NCBI RefSeq assembly: GCF_000758585.1
Contig: NZ_CP009281.1
Span: forward strand, 930,001 to 994,000
From: Paenibacillus sp. FSL R5-0345
GTDB taxonomy: Bacteria > Bacillota > Bacilli > Paenibacillales > Paenibacillaceae
Direction of reading: 5' to 3'
Length of the DNA stretch: 64,000 nt
Made by a program: the position numbers and the translations under genes. The notes under the pieces are model-generated. The model had not been told where the DNA came from, made no database searches, and saw only the letters and a list, made by a program, of their open reading frames with translations. This document shows positions 35,680 through 44,618 of this stretch, one piece after another; position 1 is the first letter of the stretch, and every line of letters starts with the position of its first letter.

Positions 35680-38660
35680 ATGCATTCTCAGGGTCTAAGA
35701 TCGCCCAACAGATGTACACCCGCGAACGCCGCGGATTGTTTCGTTCCACAGAAGGCTTTGATACGGTCGCGAAGTCGGACAGTCTAGACAATAATTTTAT
35801 CAAAAAAACACTGCATCCCTTCTGCCTCTATGATGCTCCGGCTGAGCTGGCTGCGCGCGGAGAGAAGGATGAGTCTGTATATCCTAGTGCGCTGCACCTG
35901 TTCCATGCAGAGAATGGCGACACAGTCATTGGGATGAGTCGTTATCAAGCAACGGATTTTACGGGCCAACGCAGCGCTTTTTTCGCACATAACTTTGTAG
36001 TTCCTGCCTCACGATCAGAAGAGATTGTTCAGAACTACGGAGATTGGCTACATGCTGATTTCGCAAGAAGCTATGACGGAGAGCTAGGCGGAACCTTGCC
36101 GGAGCTGTCTGATATTCCAGTTATACGTACGGATCGTCGCCCTGATCCTATAGCGGGCTTACGCTTGTTAGGAATTAATGAAGGAATATTTAAGGCATTG
36201 CTGCAAGCGGTGATGCTCTCTGTGGCAGGTAAGAAAAAAATCTATATTGCCCTTAATGTATCTATCACGGAGTTGTCCGCACGTGCGGTGGAGCTTACAG
36301 AGATTTTATATAGCGTGCTGCCGTATGAATTCCGCCGTAGATTAGGCGTGATTACGTATGCCAATGAACCGCAAAGCCGTAAATATATTCATCTTAGCTT
36401 TGTGGAAAAAGGTTCGCTTCGTCCCGGTGATCGCAACATCGAGAAGGATTTTACATTTGATTTGGTTTCAGGTCGGATGGGGAATGTGGATTTTGGAGAG
36501 TCTCGTCAGCCGTATGCTGATTTGGTTTGGAAGCTGTTACTTCTAAATCCAGGGGATCTTGACGATTTCGTAAGTTTTGCTGATCAGATCCTGCGTGGAG
36601 AAAGCCCTGAGCATAAGCTATCGCTCGCTTTTTATAATGAGTTAGCTGTATTTTATGAGATTGAGCAGGGGAATGAGCATTTATATACAGAGAATAAGAG
36701 CGCGGTGCTAAGCGGATTGCTCTCTTACCTTAAGGCGGAGGGTGCTATTCATTCCAGAATCCGACTGAACGATATTTTCTTGGAGCGGTTCGACCGAGAA
36801 TTTGATTTAGTCCGGCAAAGGAATGTTCCAGAGCCTGCTATTATGGAGTGCTTTAAAGATTATTTTATGCTCAAGGATCATAATTACAAAGTCAGAATCG
36901 TTGATTATTTCATTAATGGAATGCTTCATAGCGTGGAAGCGGGACGCAAAGATGTTCTTAATGCAGCTTACGGGATCATTGAAAATAATGATGAGCTAAG
37001 TGCTGCGTTTTTTCAACGGGTAATGTCTGAATCGTACTTCCGCAAGCAGTTATTAGAGCCTTATATGGAGTCAAGACTAATTGCTGCATCTAAATCTGTG
37101 GACATTCTGAATTTTGTACTCCATTGGGGCCGTTTTCTGCCGGCTGCGTTAGAGCAACCTTTTGCTCAGGATGCAGTAAGGGATTACTTGCTAGAAAAGC
37201 TACAACTGGAGACGGATCCAGTTGCTGCGGTGGCGGAAATTCATAGCGCTGTAGATAAAGCGGAGAAAGATCGACGTAGAGGGACAGGCGTATCTCCTAA
37301 AGTACTCTCGCTCATGCAGGATCTTGCAGCATCTGCAGACAGATTCTTGCTGAATCGACTATCTCTTACTGAAATGACGCAGGAGGACTTATTAGAGGTT
37401 GTTTTCTTACGTTATGGCAATGTCGTGGATTGGCAGCCGCCACTAGATAGAATTAGCAAGCAGAAAGAAAATGCACTCCGCGCTGCTTATCGCTGGTTTG
37501 GTGAAGAGAAGCCGAATGAAGAGATATTTGCAGGCTTGTCTCCGAAGGAGCTGGATGATGTACAGCTGCTCGGTCGCCGTTTACTAAAGGAAGCTCGGGT
37601 GTTAGAACCGTTTGAACGTCTTCCACTAGCTTTCTACTACACGAGTCAACGCGAGGGTGGTCCGCTGGATTATGACGCATTGCTGGAGTTAGTTAAGCAT
37701 AAAGCTGGTAACGACAAGGATGTGATCTATCGATTCTTTGCATGGTCTCAAGGAAATTCTTTATTTACGATATCGAATAAAAAACTTCACCCGGGATACC
37801 GCCGGGCGATTCTGAAGTATTTCCAGAGCAGTGACCGCGAGGCATTCAAGAATCGTGAATTTCGTAAAAGCTATGTCGCTACAGCTCGGCCTGCTCTACA
37901 AAATGTCTACAATGAGGCTCGCTCCCAGCTGGCTTCCCCGCTGGCGCGCTGGATCAGCCGCAGCCGATTTCGACTCCTGATCTCCGGTTCCATCACAGGC
38001 ATTCTGGTGATTATCGCAATTATCGTGTTCAGTATGCTGCGTCCGGAAGATCGGAAGACGGCCCTGCCTGGGACAACCCCTGCACCGACACCTGTTCAGA
38101 GTGCAGGCAGTATGCTTCCTCCGGCTTCCGTATACCTGAAGGATCTAGGTACCGAAGGAGATAAAGGAAGCAGTGTATTGGTGTTCACGTTTGCCAACGC
38201 GGATGATTGTGTGCAATTTAATCCGACGGAGATTAGTTTAATGACTTCATCCGATGTAGTGGATAAGAGCTTTAAGGTTGCTGCTAGCACTGGGACTTGT
38301 TCAGTGCCGTCAACGGATGGAGACTTATCTGGCGATACGAACGCCGCTGATACGACTGCGGGGACGGCGGAAGGCGTAGATGCTACTAATACTGCAGACG
38401 AGGCCTCTCCATCTCCTACACCTTCCTCTGATGCAGAGGGCAGCACAGTTGTGCCGTCCGCGACAGCTATTACAGAAGGTGAGCAACCTTCCTATCAGGT
38501 GGAGGTTACTATGGAGCCGGGTGCGACAATCGTCGAGCATAGCATGATCAAGGCTGGTAGATTTACGTTGATCGTAGATCCCGCTCCAAAGGATACAACG
38601 GGTGTTAACTCAAGTGCTGAACCTTCAGCGACTGCAAGTCCGGAAGGAACAGCCGAATAA
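35676..38660 (+). CDS. GAP1-type GTPase-associated protein with membrane anchor and outer tail
   Basis: 994 residues from GTG 35676, which overlaps the GTPase stop. The N-terminus (QQMYTRERRG, GFDTVAKSDSL, FFAHNFVVPA) has the pattern of GAP1-N domains, followed by a long GAP1-M-like helical region to about 750. A hydrophobic helix at about 765-787 then leads into about 205 residues outside the cell: a Pro/Thr linker, a beta segment, a Ser/Ala/Asp-rich stretch and a further beta segment. GAP1 proteins are proposed partners of the adjacent GTPase. The outer tail is not part of the family as I know it. A terminator follows. Confidence 0.85.
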   Translation: MNAFSGSKIAQQMYTRERRGLFRSTEGFDTVAKSDSLDNNFIKKTLHPFCLYDAPAELAARGEKDESVYPSALHLFHAENGDTVIGMSRYQATDFTGQRSAFFAHNFVVPASRSEEIVQNYGDWLHADFARSYDGELGGTLPELSDIPVIRTDRRPDPIAGLRLLGINEGIFKALLQAVMLSVAGKKKIYIALNVSITELSARAVELTEILYSVLPYEFRRRLGVITYANEPQSRKYIHLSFVEKGSLRPGDRNIEKDFTFDLVSGRMGNVDFGESRQPYADLVWKLLLLNPGDLDDFVSFADQILRGESPEHKLSLAFYNELAVFYEIEQGNEHLYTENKSAVLSGLLSYLKAEGAIHSRIRLNDIFLERFDREFDLVRQRNVPEPAIMECFKDYFMLKDHNYKVRIVDYFINGMLHSVEAGRKDVLNAAYGIIENNDELSAAFFQRVMSESYFRKQLLEPYMESRLIAASKSVDILNFVLHWGRFLPAALEQPFAQDAVRDYLLEKLQLETDPVAAVAEIHSAVDKAEKDRRRGTGVSPKVLSLMQDLAASADRFLLNRLSLTEMTQEDLLEVVFLRYGNVVDWQPPLDRISKQKENALRAAYRWFGEEKPNEEIFAGLSPKELDDVQLLGRRLLKEARVLEPFERLPLAFYYTSQREGGPLDYDALLELVKHKAGNDKDVIYRFFAWSQGNSLFTISNKKLHPGYRRAILKYFQSSDREAFKNREFRKSYVATARPALQNVYNEARSQLASPLARWISRSRFRLLISGSITGILVIIAIIVFSMLRPEDRKTALPGTTPAPTPVQSAGSMLPPASVYLKDLGTEGDKGSSVLVFTFANADDCVQFNPTEISLMTSSDVVDKSFKVAASTGTCSVPSTDGDLSGDTNAADTTAGTAEGVDATNTADEASPSPTPSSDAEGSTVVPSATAITEGEQPSYQVEVTMEPGATIVEHSMIKAGRFTLIVDPAPKDTTGVNSSAEPSATASPEGTAE

Positions 38661-38673
38661 AGTAATTTCTGAT

Positions 38674-38717
38674 CAGCAGGACGATACCGAAAGGTTTGGT
38701 TCTGCTGTTCTTTTTTT
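38674..38717 (+). terminator. Intrinsic terminator ending the tubulin/GTPase locus
   Basis: CAGCAGGAC paired with GTTCTGCTG (G-U included) around an inner ACCGAAAGGT hairpin, then TTTTTTT. Confidence 0.85.
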
Positions 38718-38740
38718 GTTGCTCATACAAAGCTTTTCTA

Positions 38741-38769
38741 TAGACATGCTGTGTATTAATAGATATGAT
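38741..38769 (+). promoter_or_regulatory. Sigma-A promoter for the riboswitch transcript
   Basis: TAGACA (38741-38746), a 17-base spacer, then TATGAT (38764-38769). Transcription would begin near 38776, about 20 bases before the aptamer, which is the expected distance. Confidence 0.65.
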
Positions 38770-38795
38770 TATGAAAATAAGATAATACATATTGG

Positions 38796-38972
38796 AAAAG
38801 GTGCAGACTCCCCTAAATCAGAGTCTGCTTAAAAGGGAAGTCCGGTGTAAAATTCCGGCGCGGTCCCGCCACTGTAAATGCGGAGCGTCTCTTCTATGAA
38901 CCACTGTCAGCAGTTAGGACGGGAAGGTGAAGAGCGGCAATGAAGCATTAGCCAGGAGACCTGCCTTTTTCG
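38796..38972 (+). ncRNA. Cobalamin (B12) riboswitch
   Basis: The aptamer's conserved blocks are all present in order: GGTGCAG with a perfect GCAGACTC/GAGTCTGC stem, AAAAGGGAAGTCCGGTGTAA, CGGTCCCGCCACTGTAAATG, GACGGGAAGGTGAAGAGC, and the GCCAGGAGACCTGCC end pairing back to the first stem. It senses adenosylcobalamin-type ligands. A terminator at 39075-39103 lies between it and the downstream gene, so high B12 most likely ends transcription before that gene. Confidence 0.95.
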
Positions 38973-39074
38973 TGAGCGTTTCTATTCTTCGTGGGGTAAG
39001 AATGTGGAACATATACAGATAGACTGTGTGGTCGTAGAGGTTCACGCGCCCCAGCCTCGATTTGTTATCTTCCC

Positions 39075-39103
39075 GGGCCGCCCTTCATAGGGGCGGTCTT
39101 TAT
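39075..39103 (+). terminator. Riboswitch expression-platform terminator
   Basis: GCCGCCC (39077-39083) with GGGCGGT (39091-39097), a short loop, then TCTTTATG. The U-tract is short, so it may act with the sequence between it and the aptamer. It lies 56 bases before the start of the transcobalamin-like gene. Confidence 0.65.
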
Positions 39104-39158
39104 GTTGTGCGCTCTTATTTTGTGTAGTATCCATTCCTTTAAAGAAAGAGGCTGAACA

Positions 39159-41738
39159 ATGAAGAAAATATTCTCCTCCAGGTTTTTTGTACTTGGACTG
39201 GCCGTATTCATGGTCATATCGATTCTTGGAACATCTCTTGCTCCGGCAGGAACCATCTTTGCGGAGGCGGGCGTTAGCTCCGGGCAGGAAGCATCTGGCG
39301 ATTCTGCTGCTAATGTAGAACGGATTAATGTTGCGGATGCGACCTATACGGCTGCGGAATTTATTTTAAAGGGTGGCGTGCAGTCGGATTGGCAAGCGAT
39401 TGGACTGGCTCAAGCGGGATACAAGCTGCCAGTAAGTTATCGAGCAGCTCTTGAGAAAAAGGTGAAAGATGCAGAGGGGAATTTCGCGAGCGTAACGGAT
39501 TACGCGAGAATCGTACTCGCAGTAAGAGCAATAGGAGCCGATCCTACCAGCTTTGCTGGAAGCGGAACAAGTCCTGGCTATAACTTAATAGAGAAGATCT
39601 ATAATCATGACAAAATCAGTGGACAGACGCTTAATAATCCGGTTTATGCTTTGCTCGCACTGGACTCAGGGAAATATAATATTCCTAAAGATGCTAAATG
39701 GACAACGGATAAGCTTCTTGCTGAGATTCTTTCCAAGCAAAATCAAGACGGTGGCTTTGCCTTAACTACAGGCGCCAGTGAGCCCGATATGACAGCAATA
39801 GCTTTGACCGCTCTATCGGCACATAAGAGTAATCCGGAAGCTTACACAGCAGGACTACAAGCCGTATCTTGGTTATCCAAAGCTCAGGATAGCCATGGAG
39901 GTTACGGAGATAGTGCTGAAAGTGCAGCACAAGCTATTCTAGGTCTCACATCCTTTGGTGTAGATCCAAGTGGGTTAGAATATACCAAGAATAAAGTGAG
40001 TTTGATCGGTAATCTACTGAGCTACCGTCTCGCTGACGGCAGCTTCGCTCATAGCCGTGGCGGAAGCAGCAATATTCTGGCTACAGAACAGGGCCTTCAG
40101 GCGCTTGTAGCTTACAATCTACTCCATAAAGGCAGCAACAGTAAACTGTACGATTTTTCTAAGTCATCCGTTCAGAATGCACTTATCTATGCACCGATTA
40201 CTGTAGAGGGTCCTGAGAGTACTTTAGCACAGGGATATGGATATGCTGGCAACGTATTAGGTGCACTAGAAAAGCTGGCTCTTCAGACGAAATTGCCAAT
40301 CACGAATCCTTCCGGTGCTTATGTCACTGGAATTGGAAGTATTCTGGCTGGAACCTATGGCGGTTACGATGGTTGGATGTATGTTGTATCCCGTAATGGT
40401 CAATGGATTAATCCAGATGTTGGAATGAACGATTTTGTGCTTAAAGATTCAGATCAGGTTCTGGTCTATTATGCCGGAGATGATACTAAACTTGTTGATT
40501 CGGTAACGGTGTCCAAGCCAAGCCTCAAAGAGGGCGATTCTTTTACTGTAATAGTGACTAGTAAGACATGGAAATGGGACGCTGTAACGAATACGTCCTC
40601 TCCGGTAATCGCCAAAGCTTCTGGCGTTCAGGTCCAAATTGGAAATCGCATCGTAACAACGAACGCAAAAGGTGAAGCGTTATTCTCAGGGAATGTTCCA
40701 GCAGGTGACTACAAGCTGACTGTAACAGGCTATCGTGAAGGAAAAGCACCATCGATTGCTAAATATACTCAAGATCTAAAGGTGATTCCAAAGAATGTAA
40801 CGGCTTCACTTACCGTTGAAGGTCCGCAAGGGCTGATCGGTGAGGGGACTTTAAAGGCTTCCAATGCGCTTGAAGCACTGCAGCAATTGGGGGCGTCTAA
40901 GGATTTTAAAGTAGATATCACGAAATCGTCGTATGGTAATTTTGTATCTGGCATTCATGGCATTACGCAAGGTCTTTATGACGGTTGGTGGAGCTTCGTT
41001 GTATGGCGCAGCGGAGAATGGATCTATCCTAGTGTGGGCATGGACAGCTTTGAATTACAGGAATCCGACCGTGTTCTTGTCTATTATGCCGGAGAAACCA
41101 CACAGGTTGTTGATACTGCTGTTGTATCTCCTGCACAGCCGAAGCCGGGTGAAGCTTTCACAGTAACAGTTTCTCAGAAAAAATGGGTGTGGAATAAGGA
41201 TACCTTTACTTCCGATCCAGTGACTTCTCCAGCCGCTGGCGTGCAGGTCTTGATCGGTGATCAGAAGGCGACCACAAATGCCAAGGGTGTAGCTGCATTT
41301 GACCAAGGTCTACCAGAGAATACCTATACGATCATTGTTACCGGATATGCTAAAAATAGTGTGCCTAGTGTGGCTCGTTATACTCAGTCACTAAACATGG
41401 CTTCAGGTGTTGTTACTCCCGCTAAAGCTACGGCCACCCTGTCAGTCATTGGGGATAGCAAGAAGGGAACGATCCTTAACAATACTACAGTAGCTCTAAA
41501 AGAAGGTGAGACAGCTTATAGCTTACTGATCAGTCAATTAGGGGATAAGGTAGTATCATCCGGAAACGCTGGTAGTAAATACGTGAAATCTATAGATGGT
41601 TTGGCCGAATTTGATGGCGGACCTAGCAGTGGATGGAAGTACAAGACAAATAGAGATGCTGATCCAAGTATAAGTGCAGACAGCTACATTTTAGAGAACG
41701 GTGATACGGTATATTGGTACTATTCATCGGGTGAATAA
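39159..41738 (+). CDS. Secreted transcobalamin-like protein: alpha/alpha repeat region plus three DUF4430 domains
   Basis: 859 residues. A signal peptide ends near AGTIFAEA (about 36), with no lipobox, sortase signal or SLH repeat. Residues of about 55-345 form prenyltransferase/terpene-cyclase-like alpha/alpha repeats, with QNQDGGFAL, DSHGGYGDS and LADGSFAHS marking repeat turns. Three transcobalamin C-terminal-like (DUF4430) domains follow at about 347-441, 550-645 and 757-856; the first two contain GWMYVV/GWWSFVVW and end in QVLVYYAG or RVLVYYAG. Ig-like linkers fill 446-545 and 650-746. Animal intrinsic factor and transcobalamin combine the same two folds. With the B12 riboswitch upstream, a cobalamin-binding or scavenging role is a strong inference. 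A terminator follows and no transporter gene is adjacent. Confidence 0.9.
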   Translation: MKKIFSSRFFVLGLAVFMVISILGTSLAPAGTIFAEAGVSSGQEASGDSAANVERINVADATYTAAEFILKGGVQSDWQAIGLAQAGYKLPVSYRAALEKKVKDAEGNFASVTDYARIVLAVRAIGADPTSFAGSGTSPGYNLIEKIYNHDKISGQTLNNPVYALLALDSGKYNIPKDAKWTTDKLLAEILSKQNQDGGFALTTGASEPDMTAIALTALSAHKSNPEAYTAGLQAVSWLSKAQDSHGGYGDSAESAAQAILGLTSFGVDPSGLEYTKNKVSLIGNLLSYRLADGSFAHSRGGSSNILATEQGLQALVAYNLLHKGSNSKLYDFSKSSVQNALIYAPITVEGPESTLAQGYGYAGNVLGALEKLALQTKLPITNPSGAYVTGIGSILAGTYGGYDGWMYVVSRNGQWINPDVGMNDFVLKDSDQVLVYYAGDDTKLVDSVTVSKPSLKEGDSFTVIVTSKTWKWDAVTNTSSPVIAKASGVQVQIGNRIVTTNAKGEALFSGNVPAGDYKLTVTGYREGKAPSIAKYTQDLKVIPKNVTASLTVEGPQGLIGEGTLKASNALEALQQLGASKDFKVDITKSSYGNFVSGIHGITQGLYDGWWSFVVWRSGEWIYPSVGMDSFELQESDRVLVYYAGETTQVVDTAVVSPAQPKPGEAFTVTVSQKKWVWNKDTFTSDPVTSPAAGVQVLIGDQKATTNAKGVAAFDQGLPENTYTIIVTGYAKNSVPSVARYTQSLNMASGVVTPAKATATLSVIGDSKKGTILNNTTVALKEGETAYSLLISQLGDKVVSSGNAGSKYVKSIDGLAEFDGGPSSGWKYKTNRDADPSISADSYILENGDTVYWYYSSGE

Positions 41739-41757
41739 GCGTTTGATTAATCGTAAG

Positions 41758-41806
41758 ACGGGCACTGCGATTCGGAGTATTAGCGGATCGAGTGTCCGTT
41801 TTTATT
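41758..41806 (+). terminator. Intrinsic terminator
   Basis: ACGGGCACT (41758-41766) with AGTGTCCGT (41791-41799, one G-U), then TTTTATTTT. Confidence 0.8.
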
Positions 41807-41878
41807 TTCGTTCGTTGCAATATTTGACAACAGACACTTTTTTTCGACAATTTCATTCATAATTTTATTTAAAATCAT

Positions 41879-41905
41879 CAAACAATTCACTTCTTTAACC
41901 GATAA
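41879..41905 (+). promoter_or_regulatory. Candidate sigma-D-type promoter for the chemoreceptor
   Basis: CAAA (41879-41882), 15 bases, ACCGATAA (41898-41905). The motility-sigma consensus is TAAA-N15-GCCGATAT, so this differs at one and two positions. It lies 40 bases before the chemoreceptor start, as expected for a motility-regulon gene. Confidence 0.45.
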
Positions 41906-41945
41906 AAATAGATAGTGAGTTAGATTATGTGAAGGCGGAATGTAG

Positions 41946-43652
41946 ATGAAGAATATGAAAGTGAAGTTCAAGATTGGGATTCTTTTAGTATTTTCTGTAG
42001 TCATGTTGAACATCGTGGGGGTAACTGGCTTTACCACCATGGACAAAATGACCCAAAAAACAAAAGAGACGTACAATGAAAACTTGTTGCCAATTTCTTA
42101 CGTGGGGCAAATGCGTACAAATAATCGGGCCATTGAAGCCTTTCTTTTGGAGCGTTTGATTAGCGTTGATGCAAACAAGAACAAAGACTTGTTAGAGAGC
42201 ATTAAGGGAAAAGTTCAGGAAAATAATGATCTATTGAACAAGCTGAAGACCGTCCAGTACAATGATAGTGCCATTTTGAGCAAAATAAAGGAATATGAGT
42301 CCTCCCTAACAGACTATCGTGCACAAAGGGACAGTATTATTCAGATTGCCGATAGCAAAGGTAGAGAAGAGGCCTTTCAAGTATTCACGGGGGATTTTAG
42401 TATTTCTCGTGAGAAAATGATCAATATGCTTAAAGGAATAAGCGATTCGTTGCTAAAGGGAGCTGGAGAATATAACTTAGAGTCCACTGCTTCCTCTGAA
42501 AGAATGAAGACTAAAAGTATAGTATTGATATCGTTCTCTTGGATTATTTGTATCGTGCTTAGTGTTGCAATCATTCGACTGATTACGAAACCTCTTAAGG
42601 AACTGCAAGGTTTGATGAAGCGGGCGGAAAATGGAGATTTAACCGTCATAGCAACGTATACCGCTAAGGATGAAATCGGCCAAATTAATAGCTCATTTAA
42701 CAATATGCTGGAGAGCTTACGAAAGATGATGCAAGGTATCGCGGAGAGTGCAGAGCTGTTATCAGCCTCATCGCAAGAGATGAGCGCTAGTGCTGAGCAG
42801 ACCTCGCTGGCTTCGCAAATGATCGCCGAATCTTCAGGTGAGATTGCAGCGGGCTTTGATGAACAGACGGAAAGCATTAATCGTACCTCTCAATCTATAC
42901 AAGCTATGACCAATAATATTTCGGCCGTAGAAAGTAGCAGTTTTGAAATGTCCGACCTTATGGGAGTTGCTTCTGGTTCAACAGATCGAGGGGTAATCGC
43001 CGTAGATAACATTATTGAACAGATGAAGGAAATCGACTCCAGCGTAACTCAGAGCCAAGAGATTATTAGTAACCTTGGGGAGCTGTCACAGGATATAAAT
43101 ACAATAATTACTACGATTAACGGAATTGCAACACAGACAAACTTGCTGGCGCTTAATGCTTCAATCGAGGCAGCGAGAGCTGGAGAACATGGACGTGGCT
43201 TTGCTGTAGTTGCTGGAGAAATTCGGGGGCTTGCAGAAGCGACGCGAAACAGTTCACTGAAAGTAACAGATATTATTACGCATATTCAAAAGCAAACTGA
43301 AAAAGCAGTAGAATCAATGGCTTCAGGCTCTGAACTAGTCTCTAACGGCGTAGTTCAAAGTCAGTTCGTATCTCAAGCGTTTCATGAGATTCAAAGTTCC
43401 ATTAAAGAGGCTACGCTGCAGACGGAAGAGATTAGAGAGGCGGTTGCACATGTCTCCTTAGAGTCACAAGGTGTAGCGGCAGCAATGGAACAGGTCAATG
43501 CTATATCCAATAGAGGGGCAGTGGGTGTTCAGGACACCAGTGCAGCTAGTCAGCAGCAACTGTCTGCTATGGAGGAAATGTCCGCATCAGCTCAGTATTT
43601 AGCGGTGCTGGCGGAAGATCTGCAGAAGACTTTAGCGCGATTTAGATTATAA
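41946..43652 (+). CDS. Methyl-accepting chemotaxis protein
   Basis: 568 residues. A short cytoplasmic N-terminus and helix of about 7-29 precede an extracellular four-helix-bundle sensor (about 30-185, 4HB_MCP style). The second transmembrane helix is at about 188-208 and a HAMP domain follows it. The signalling hairpin contains [19 protein letters not shown] and [14 protein letters not shown], which bind CheA and CheW. Glutamine/glutamate pairs flanking it are methylation sites. The ligand is unknown. GAAGGCGGAA precedes the start and a sigma-D-like promoter lies just upstream. A terminator follows directly. Confidence 0.95.
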   Translation: MKNMKVKFKIGILLVFSVVMLNIVGVTGFTTMDKMTQKTKETYNENLLPISYVGQMRTNNRAIEAFLLERLISVDANKNKDLLESIKGKVQENNDLLNKLKTVQYNDSAILSKIKEYESSLTDYRAQRDSIIQIADSKGREEAFQVFTGDFSISREKMINMLKGISDSLLKGAGEYNLESTASSERMKTKSIVLISFSWIICIVLSVAIIRLITKPLKELQGLMKRAENGDLTVIATYTAKDEIGQINSSFNNMLESLRKMMQGIAESAELLSASSQEMSASAEQTSLASQMIAESSGEIAAGFDEQTESINRTSQSIQAMTNNISAVESSSFEMSDLMGVASGSTDRGVIAVDNIIEQMKEIDSSVTQSQEIISNLGELSQDINTIITTINGIATQTNLLALNASIEAARAGEHGRGFAVVAGEIRGLAEATRNSSLKVTDIITHIQKQTEKAVESMASGSELVSNGVVQSQFVSQAFHEIQSSIKEATLQTEEIREAVAHVSLESQGVAAAMEQVNAISNRGAVGVQDTSAASQQQLSAMEEMSASAQYLAVLAEDLQKTLARFRL

Positions 43653-43661
43653 CGCGAAATG

Positions 43662-43709
43662 AAAAAAAGGACGTCCCAGAGCCATTTAGGCTTTGGAGAC
43701 GTCCTTTTG
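43662..43709. terminator. Bidirectional intrinsic terminator
   Basis: Stem AAAGGACGTC (43666-43675) with GACGTCCTTT (43698-43707) and an inner CCAGAGCC/GGCTTTGG pairing, flanked by A-run and T-run. It separates the converging chemoreceptor and qox operon. Confidence 0.9.
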
Positions 43710-43726
43710 TGTGTTATTGAATGGAA

Positions 43727-44020
43727 TTAAGCATACCAGCCCCATACGAAGATGAAGAGCGTACCAAAGATCGTAACTAAGCCAACGAATAAGGCATAGG
43801 CGATATTGATATAAAGTTCTTTCTTGGTATCCGCTGATTCTCCAATATGCATGAACAGGAAGAGCTGCAGGGAAGCCTGAATGAGGGCTGTAACAAGCAG
43901 GATAGCCATGTTTGCAGTATTGGATAGATCCAGATAGATTACGGCAAGTGCAGCCACAGAAAGGACAAGAGAGGCTAAGAAACCCATCACATGGCGAATT
44001 GGAAACAGTTGCTTCATCAT
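43727..44020 (-). CDS. qoxD: Quinol oxidase subunit IV
   Basis: 97 residues with three hydrophobic helices (about 10-30, 37-58 and 71-94), as in subunit IV of aa3/bo3-type quinol oxidases. It assists assembly of the enzyme rather than catalysis. It is shorter than the Bacillus protein (about 124, from memory), mainly at the N-terminus. The start is MMKQLFPIRHV with AAAGGA upstream. It is one base from the stop of subunit III and is the last gene of the operon. Confidence 0.93.
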   Translation of the reverse strand: MMKQLFPIRHVMGFLASLVLSVAALAVIYLDLSNTANMAILLVTALIQASLQLFLFMHIGESADTKKELYINIAYALFVGLVTIFGTLFIFVWGWYA

Positions 44021-44021
44021 G

Positions 44022-44618
44022 CTACATCAGTCCTTTCAGATAGACGAAGCTGAAAATAAAGATCCAGACAACGTCCAAGAAATGCCAGTACAGCGAGAAG
44101 ATAAAGGATTTATTGGCCGTAGCCGGATTAATACCTTGACGCTTCAACTGGATTAGAATAGCCGCACCCCACAGGAACCCGAACGATACGTGAGCTCCGT
44201 GTGTTCCCAGCAGTACAAAGAGACTGGATAGGAAACCACTGGTTTGAAGTGTAGCCCCTTCGTGAACATAAGTGACAAACTCCGTGATTTCAATACCAAG
44301 GAAGCCGAGACCCATTAACAGGGTTAGTCCGAAGAAGACCATCATGGCTTTTTGGTAGCCATGTCGCATGGCATGTACAGCAAGACCGATTGTAAACGAG
44401 CTTGTCAAGAGCAGCAATGTTTCGATCATCACTGGACCAATCTCAAAGAGGTCCGGCCCGCTAGGGCCGCTAGCAAAGCGGTCTACCATTACAAAGTAAA
44501 CAGTGAACAACGTAGCGAACAGTGCAATCTCTGCTCCTAGAAAGACCCAGAAGCCAAAGATTTTATTACTATTCTCCTCTGTTGAGTACTCAAGCGGCTT
44601 AGACGCATCTATTTTCAT
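44022..44618 (-). CDS. qoxC: Quinol oxidase subunit III
   Basis: 198-residue integral membrane subunit with five hydrophobic helices. The characteristic phrases are FGFWVFLGAEIALFATLF near the start, LGTHGAHVSFGFLWG in helix 4 and YWHFLDVVWIFIFSFVYL at the end. Subunit III supports stable proton pumping. Its start overlaps the subunit I stop by four bases (ATGA), so the qox genes are translationally coupled. Confidence 0.95.
   Translation of the reverse strand: MKIDASKPLEYSTEENSNKIFGFWVFLGAEIALFATLFTVYFVMVDRFASGPSGPDLFEIGPVMIETLLLLTSSFTIGLAVHAMRHGYQKAMMVFFGLTLLMGLGFLGIEITEFVTYVHEGATLQTSGFLSSLFVLLGTHGAHVSFGFLWGAAILIQLKRQGINPATANKSFIFSLYWHFLDVVWIFIFSFVYLKGLM

Noticed and set aside
38602..38832. 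76-codon frame overlapping the end of the GAP1 gene and the riboswitch
   Set aside because: It crosses a terminator, a promoter and the first part of the cobalamin aptamer, so coding is implausible.
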